This document shows positions 1 through 2,123 of a stretch of 5,005 bases of DNA, piece after piece (within the stretch, counting starts at the first letter, position 1; the number at the start of each line of letters is the position of its first letter). The translations under genes were made by a program, and so were the position numbers. Source of the DNA: Spirochaetales bacterium (GTDB taxonomy: Bacteria; Spirochaetota; Spirochaetia; JAGLYY01); assembly GCA_023131935.1 (NCBI GenBank), contig JAGLYY010000315.1, positions 1-5,005 of the forward strand. The letters are read 5' to 3'. The notes under the pieces were generated by a model, which was not told the origin of the DNA, did not search any database, and was given only the letters and a program-made list of their open reading frames with translations.

Positions 1-16
1 GGGTTTCTTTAACATT

Positions 17-49
17 GGATTGAATCGACCTTTCAGATCGTCTCAATCC
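17..49 (-). terminator. Hairpin downstream of the toxin gene, candidate terminator
   Basis: The arms ggattga (17-23) and tcaatcc (43-49) are perfect inverted repeats. Read as minus-strand RNA the stem continues inward through a G-U pair, one mismatch and five more pairs (one wobble) to a 5-nt loop. It begins 6 nt after the toxin stop codon. The wobbles are G-U only in the minus-strand transcript, which fits a 3' structure of the toxin-antitoxin mRNA. There is no convincing U-tract after the stem, so efficient intrinsic termination is doubtful. The same bases could be the central stem of an attC-like site. Confidence 0.35.
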
Positions 50-55
50 TTAAGG

Positions 56-394
56 TTAAGCTCCGATTATTTCATCTAGTCCGTCTATGACTTGTGCGAT
101 CTCTTCAGGAGCCGCACGCCCTATTTTCTTACCGATCCGTTCAACCGCCAATGTTCTGATCTGGCTTATTTTCACCCAAGATTTTTTTGGCATATGAACT
201 GTCTCCAGTTCAAGTGTTAAAGGAAAGCTCGCTCGCTGCGGTTGACTGGTGATTGCTACAGCTATTACGGTCCCAGAACGTTCGTTGAAGATATCTTGGC
301 TTAAAATAAGGACTGGTCGATTGCCTGCCTGTTCGCTTCCGCGAACAGGATTGAGATCGGCCCAACGAACTTCTCCTCTTAGTATTCCGGCCAT
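56..394 (-). CDS. mazF: MazF/PemK-family mRNA interferase toxin
   Basis: This 112-residue protein has the normal length and motif order of the MazF/PemK/ChpB family. These are sequence-specific, ribosome-independent endoribonucleases that cleave cellular mRNA in the cytoplasm and stop growth when the antitoxin is lost. The N-terminal block RGEVRWADLNPVRGSEQAG (6-24) is followed by NRPVLILSQD and AVAITSQ. Arg26 and Thr49 fall where Bacillus subtilis MazF has its catalytic Arg25 and Thr48, so the enzyme looks intact. The block KISQIRTLAVERI (75-87) is the usual later family motif. The ATG lies 16 nt inside the end of the antitoxin gene, with AGGA (404-407) 9 nt upstream, which indicates translational coupling. 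Regulation is expected through the shared promoter upstream of the antitoxin. The recognition sequence of the RNase cannot be deduced. The family call is very secure; a functional toxin is inferred. Confidence 0.94.
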   Translation of the reverse strand: MAGILRGEVRWADLNPVRGSEQAGNRPVLILSQDIFNERSGTVIAVAITSQPQRASFPLTLELETVHMPKKSWVKISQIRTLAVERIGKKIGRAAPEEIAQVIDGLDEIIGA

Positions 395-621
395 TCCACT
401 TGGTCCTGCGAAAGCCCTTCTTCAGCCAATGAGCGTTCGAATTCGGGATCCAACTTCGATAATTCGCGAGCTAATCGGGATCGCTCTAAACGGACCAATT
501 TTTCCCTAACAGCCTCCTCGATAGCTTGGCTTCGATTGGGGTATGCACGTTGACGAACCAGCGAATCAATACGCCCGACAATGGTATCATCAAGGGTGAT
601 CGCGATTTTTAATTTTGGCAT
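379..621 (-). CDS. mazE: Ribbon-helix-helix antitoxin of the MazF toxin
   Basis: This 80-residue protein is the first gene of the operon. Residues 3-10 (KLKIAITL) form the DNA-contacting beta strand of a MetJ/Arc/CopG ribbon-helix-helix fold. A first helix follows (about 11-25), then PNRSQAIEEAVREKL (28-42), the typical second helix with its N-cap. Residues 43-80 are charged and end in EWPEY, the sort of flexible tail that wraps and blocks the MazF dimer. RHH antitoxins bind as dimers to their own operator and repress the operon, more strongly in complex with toxin; a palindrome sits at the right place here. The ATG is supported by AGGAGGG 4 nt upstream. The symbol mazE is used in the Bacillus-type (RHH) sense; the protein is not the AbrB-fold MazE of Escherichia coli. 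The identification rests on fold motifs plus the toxin neighbour. Confidence 0.9.
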   Translation of the reverse strand: MPKLKIAITLDDTIVGRIDSLVRQRAYPNRSQAIEEAVREKLVRLERSRLARELSKLDPEFERSLAEEGLSQDQVEWPEY

Positions 622-625
622 GTTT

Positions 626-632
626 CCCTCCT
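626..632 (-). promoter_or_regulatory. Ribosome binding site of the antitoxin gene
   Basis: On the minus strand AGGAGGG is followed by AAAC and then the ATG. This strong Shine-Dalgarno site fixes the antitoxin start. It is much stronger than the AGGA before the toxin gene, as expected for an operon that must make more antitoxin than toxin. Confidence 0.8.
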
Positions 633-634
633 AA

Positions 635-653
635 GTATGATAATACGTCATAC
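635..653 (-). promoter_or_regulatory. Palindromic operator of the toxin-antitoxin operon
   Basis: A perfect inverted repeat, gtatga and tcatac, with a 7-nt centre overlaps the -10 element of the operon promoter. Binding of the ribbon-helix-helix antitoxin or the toxin-antitoxin complex here would block RNA polymerase, the usual autoregulation of such operons. The palindrome is directly visible; its role as operator is inferred from position. Confidence 0.6.
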
Positions 654-668
654 CAGTGGATTAGTCAA
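640..668 (-). promoter_or_regulatory. Sigma-70-type promoter of the toxin-antitoxin operon
   Basis: Read on the minus strand, TTGACT (668-663) and TATTAT (645-640) are separated by exactly 17 nt. Each matches the consensus hexamer at five of six positions. The -10 lies about 19 nt before the antitoxin ATG, so the leader would be short and would start inside or just after the operator palindrome. Confidence 0.7.
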
Positions 669-713
669 TAGGCAATTCTATAGTGTATATCCTTTGTTAT
701 CAAATTTCTCTAT

Positions 714-719
714 TATAAT
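714..719 (+). promoter_or_regulatory. Isolated consensus -10 box, possible promoter
   Basis: A perfect TATAAT lies in AT-rich sequence divergent from the toxin-antitoxin promoter. The sequence 17 nt upstream (cctttg) is a poor -35, and there is no extended TG motif. If active it would transcribe the tandem hairpin repeats, so a small RNA is possible. The evidence is weak. Confidence 0.25.
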
Positions 720-783
720 TGTCCGCTTTTCCCAATGGATACTCTGATACTGAGCCAGTTTACTACAAAAGAATGCCACCTAC

Positions 784-849
784 GATTTTTCGCTCTTGCG
801 AAAATATCTCTTATAGGATTTTTCACGTCAGTGAGAATATCTCCTATAG
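784..849. repeat. Two abutting 33-bp hairpin repeats
   Basis: Units 784-816 and 817-849 lie directly head to tail and agree at 25 of 33 positions. Each starts with gatttttc and ends with tatctc(t/c)tatag, and each folds into a stem-loop. Unit 1 pairs ttttcgc with gcgaaaa around tctt. Unit 2 pairs ttttcac with gtgagaa around gtca, with one wobble. The differences fall mainly in the loop, plus one G-C pair changed to A-T on both sides of the stem. No third unit is visible. The repeat family is not recognised. Confidence 0.7.
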
Positions 850-864
850 CTATGCAGGCGGTCG

Positions 865-900
865 TTCACTGTTTTCATCGCCAAGCTTCTGGGCAGTGAA
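865..900. repeat. Inverted repeat with 22-nt loop
   Basis: The arms ttcactg (865-871) and cagtgaa (894-900) are perfectly complementary. The structure lies between the tandem hairpin repeats and the MITE-like unit. No T-tract follows on either strand, so it is not a standard terminator. The arms are short enough to be chance, although their position in a cluster of hairpins is suggestive. Confidence 0.35.
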
Positions 901-909
901 AAAATCAAG

Positions 910-1042
910 AGTGCCCCAAAGATTATGGGTCTGAAAGTATCCATGGAGATCCTCCATTGCCCGAATCGTAGATGTGCCAATTTTGATCCACCAAACCACC
1001 ACAACTTAGTATCCCTTGAATCCCCATAATCTTTGGGGCACT
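910..1042. mobile_element. MITE-like unit with 20-bp perfect terminal inverted repeats
   Basis: The left end agtgccccaaagattatggg (910-929) is repeated exactly as its reverse complement at 1023-1042, with 93 bp between. The whole unit of 133 bp has the size of a miniature inverted-repeat transposable element and encodes nothing convincing. The trinucleotide AAG directly flanks both ends (907-909 and 1043-1045), as a 3-bp target duplication would. Inside is a small perfect hairpin, atggag and ctccat, at 943-957. No transposase is present, so it would need one acting in trans. I do not recognise the terminal repeat as that of a named insertion-sequence family. A long-range RNA hairpin is an alternative reading. 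Confidence 0.5.
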
Positions 1043-1045
1043 AAG

Positions 1046-1072
1046 AAAAAAATCAAAAAAAACGAAAAAAAA
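1046..1072. other. Three helically phased A-tracts, predicted curved DNA
   Basis: Runs of 7, 8 and 8 adenines occupy 1046-1052, 1055-1062 and 1065-1072. Their centres are 9.5 and 10 bp apart, close to one helical turn, an arrangement known to bend DNA. The tract lies about 115 bp upstream of the exported-protein gene and directly beside the right end of the MITE-like unit. Confidence 0.6.
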
Positions 1073-1076
1073 TTTA

Positions 1077-1100
1077 TGTAACGCTTCCTGTAACGCCTGC
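1077..1100. repeat. Short direct repeat with 12-bp period
   Basis: The octamer tgtaacgc occurs at 1077-1084 and again at 1089-1096, with a looser copy (tgtagcga) from 1112. It could be a protein-binding site upstream of the 1189 gene or a small duplication; nothing further supports a role. Confidence 0.3.
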
Positions 1101-1148
1101 CGTGACAATCCTGTAGCGACTGATTCGTAGCCTTTAGGACATATCCCA

Positions 1149-1170
1149 GGGGGATCAAAGCCCATCCCCC
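1149..1170 (+). promoter_or_regulatory. GC-rich leader hairpin before the exported-protein gene
   Basis: The perfect arms gggggat (1149-1155) and atccccc (1164-1170) enclose an 8-nt loop and end 7 nt before the Shine-Dalgarno site. There is no T-tract, so it is not an intrinsic terminator. In the mRNA leader it could shield or expose the ribosome site. The hairpin is directly visible; the regulatory role is inferred. Confidence 0.4.
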
Positions 1171-1191
1171 ATCGTCCGGAGGCGTACGATG
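1170..1191 (+). promoter_or_regulatory. Ribosome site in the loop of a start-codon hairpin
   Basis: GGAGG (1178-1182) stands 6 nt before the ATG, a strong site that fixes the start of the 224-residue protein. The flanking sequences catcgt (1170-1175) and acgatg (1186-1191) are perfectly complementary. The Shine-Dalgarno site would therefore lie in a 10-nt loop and the start codon itself in the stem. The stem is only 6 bp, and its first base is shared with the preceding hairpin. Confidence 0.55.
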
Positions 1192-1863
1192 AAGATTTTA
1201 AGTGCAGTTCTTTTTATTATTTTTTCCTCAGTTGGAATTACTGGACCCCTGTTTACCCCCGGCTCACTCTCAACCACCTCAATCGTTGATGTAAGCGAGC
1301 TCAATAGTGGAAACAGGGAAGTCCGGGAACTCCTCTTAGCTTCATCTTTTGTGCCTGAAGAGGAGATTTACACTCACATAGCCGGTGGTTACTTTTCCTT
1401 CTTTGACTCGAAAACCGGCCAGATCAGGAAATCCAGTATGATTGGCCTTCCTTCTTTGGAGGAAAACCTGAACCTTTCACCGAAGGCCGATGGTTCAGTA
1501 AAGATAGTCCTTGCCAACCTCGGATACGAATCCCGTTTTGTATATCTTCCCGAAGGTGACCTTATTTTTTCCAATGGTTCCGGGGACATCGAGATCTTCA
1601 ACCTGAAGAAGCTCGATTACGTGCAGATGCCGGGAAGTGATATTCCCGCATACCGCCTGAGTGCGGTGAATCCTGAGAACAACAGGAAAGCCTCACTTAT
1701 AGCTGCTGCCGTTGGAACAGATGTACCCAAGCTGATCGGCTGCCTCTATATTGAGGAAGGCGTAGATCTTGAGAGTTTCGATATCAGGATCCGCGGCAGA
1801 AATACCAACGAAGCGGAAAACCACCTCTGCAAGAAGATGGAATTTGTTTCCAATTTCACCTAA
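1189..1863 (+). CDS. Exported protein of unknown function
   Basis: I do not recognise this 224-residue protein. It starts with a lysine and a hydrophobic stretch (ILSAVLFIIFSSVGITG, 3-19) typical of a Sec signal peptide. The cleavage site is not a clear AXA, so an uncleaved anchor cannot be excluded. The rest is soluble-looking, with alternating hydrophobic and polar residues and many glycines (for example FVYLPEGDLIFSNGSGDIEIF, about 117-137), suggesting beta structure. Two cysteines in the mature part, Cys185 and Cys214, could form a disulfide in the periplasm. There is no lipobox and no catalytic motif that I can identify. The start is well supported by GGAGG, and the gene ends before a terminator-like hairpin, so it is probably monocistronic. 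Its neighbours give no functional clue: a separate sensor kinase follows 260 bp later. That it is a gene is well supported; its role is unknown. Confidence 0.8.
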   Translation: MKILSAVLFIIFSSVGITGPLFTPGSLSTTSIVDVSELNSGNREVRELLLASSFVPEEEIYTHIAGGYFSFFDSKTGQIRKSSMIGLPSLEENLNLSPKADGSVKIVLANLGYESRFVYLPEGDLIFSNGSGDIEIFNLKKLDYVQMPGSDIPAYRLSAVNPENNRKASLIAAAVGTDVPKLIGCLYIEEGVDLESFDIRIRGRNTNEAENHLCKKMEFVSNFT

Positions 1864-1926
1864 GATCAGGTACAGGACCATTTTGAATCCACACAGATGA
1901 TCCGGGACCCCACCCCTCCTCCTGAA

Positions 1927-1942
1927 GCGGACATAAGTTCGC
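1927..1942 (+). repeat. Small hairpin in the gap after the exported-protein gene
   Basis: The arms gcggac and gttcgc pair over 6 bp with one G-U and a 4-nt loop (ataa). The flanks cccct (1913-1917) and agggg (1959-1963) could add an outer helix. No T-run follows, so this is not a terminator by itself. It may be part of a 3' structure of the upstream mRNA. Confidence 0.25.
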
Positions 1943-1991
1943 CTCCGGCGGGATCCAGAGGGGAAGAAGGTTCCGTTTCATGTATCTTATT

Positions 1992-2032
1992 TCCCCATCC
2001 GATATGGGCTGTCGGGTGGGGGATTTCTTTCT
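1992..2032 (+). terminator. Rho-independent-type terminator
   Basis: The arm ccccatccga (1993-2002) pairs with tcgggtgggg (2012-2021), ten pairs including one G-U, around a 9-nt loop. It is followed by the T-rich gatttctttct. The orientation fits the plus strand, ending transcription of the exported-protein gene about 130 nt after its stop codon. The T-tract is interrupted by cytosines, so strength is uncertain. On the minus strand no T-run follows the stem. Confidence 0.55.
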
Positions 2033-2036
2033 AAAT

Positions 2037-2065
2037 TTGCATAGTAATATCAAATATATTAGAAT
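2037..2065 (+). promoter_or_regulatory. Candidate promoter of the sensor kinase gene
   Basis: TTGCAT (2037-2042) and TAGAAT (2060-2065) are spaced by exactly 17 nt and match the sigma-70 consensus at four and five of six positions. They lie directly after the terminator-like hairpin. Transcription would start near 2072, leaving a leader of about 50 nt. The surrounding DNA is AT-rich, so chance matches are possible. Confidence 0.45.
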
Positions 2066-2123
2066 TTCAGAAACAACTTGATAATACATCCGGTTTTAAA
2101 TTTCATTCGATGGGGTAAATATT

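Larger units (their letters stand above)
622..1188. other. Gene-free, structure-rich intergenic region
   Basis: No reading frame here is credible as a gene. The stretch begins with the divergent toxin-antitoxin control region and then carries an isolated TATAAT box, two 33-bp tandem repeats, an inverted repeat at 865-900, a MITE-like unit at 910-1042, phased A-tracts at 1046-1072, a 12-bp-period direct repeat, and two hairpins before the exported-protein gene. The density of inverted repeats suggests a landing zone for small mobile or regulatory elements. Confidence 0.7.

Noticed and set aside
249..509. Open frame on the plus strand opposite the toxin and antitoxin genes
   Set aside because: It is the antisense of two securely identified genes and has no plausible protein features.
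784..849. CRISPR array
   Set aside because: Only two units are present, they abut with no spacers, and they differ at eight positions.
719..934. Open frame of 71 codons on the plus strand
   Set aside because: It needs a TTG start without a ribosome site, runs across the tandem hairpin repeats and into the MITE-like end, and its product has no recognisable feature.
923..1165. Open frame of 80 codons on the minus strand
   Set aside because: It is created by the inverted repeat and the A-tracts, which read as a poly-phenylalanine/lysine-like stretch. There is no ribosome site and no homology-like motif.
1164..2023. Similarity between the C-rich/G-rich hairpins at 1149-1170 and 1992-2023 as a repeat pair
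   Set aside because: Shared runs of cccc/gggg and atccccc are short and low-complexity; no extended alignment could be made.
1693..2089. Two overlapping minus-strand frames at the end of and after the exported-protein gene
   Set aside because: One lies antisense to that gene. The other crosses the terminator hairpin and the candidate kinase promoter and has no coding character.
2110..2118. Upstream ATG as the kinase start
   Set aside because: It is out of frame and meets TAA after one further codon.
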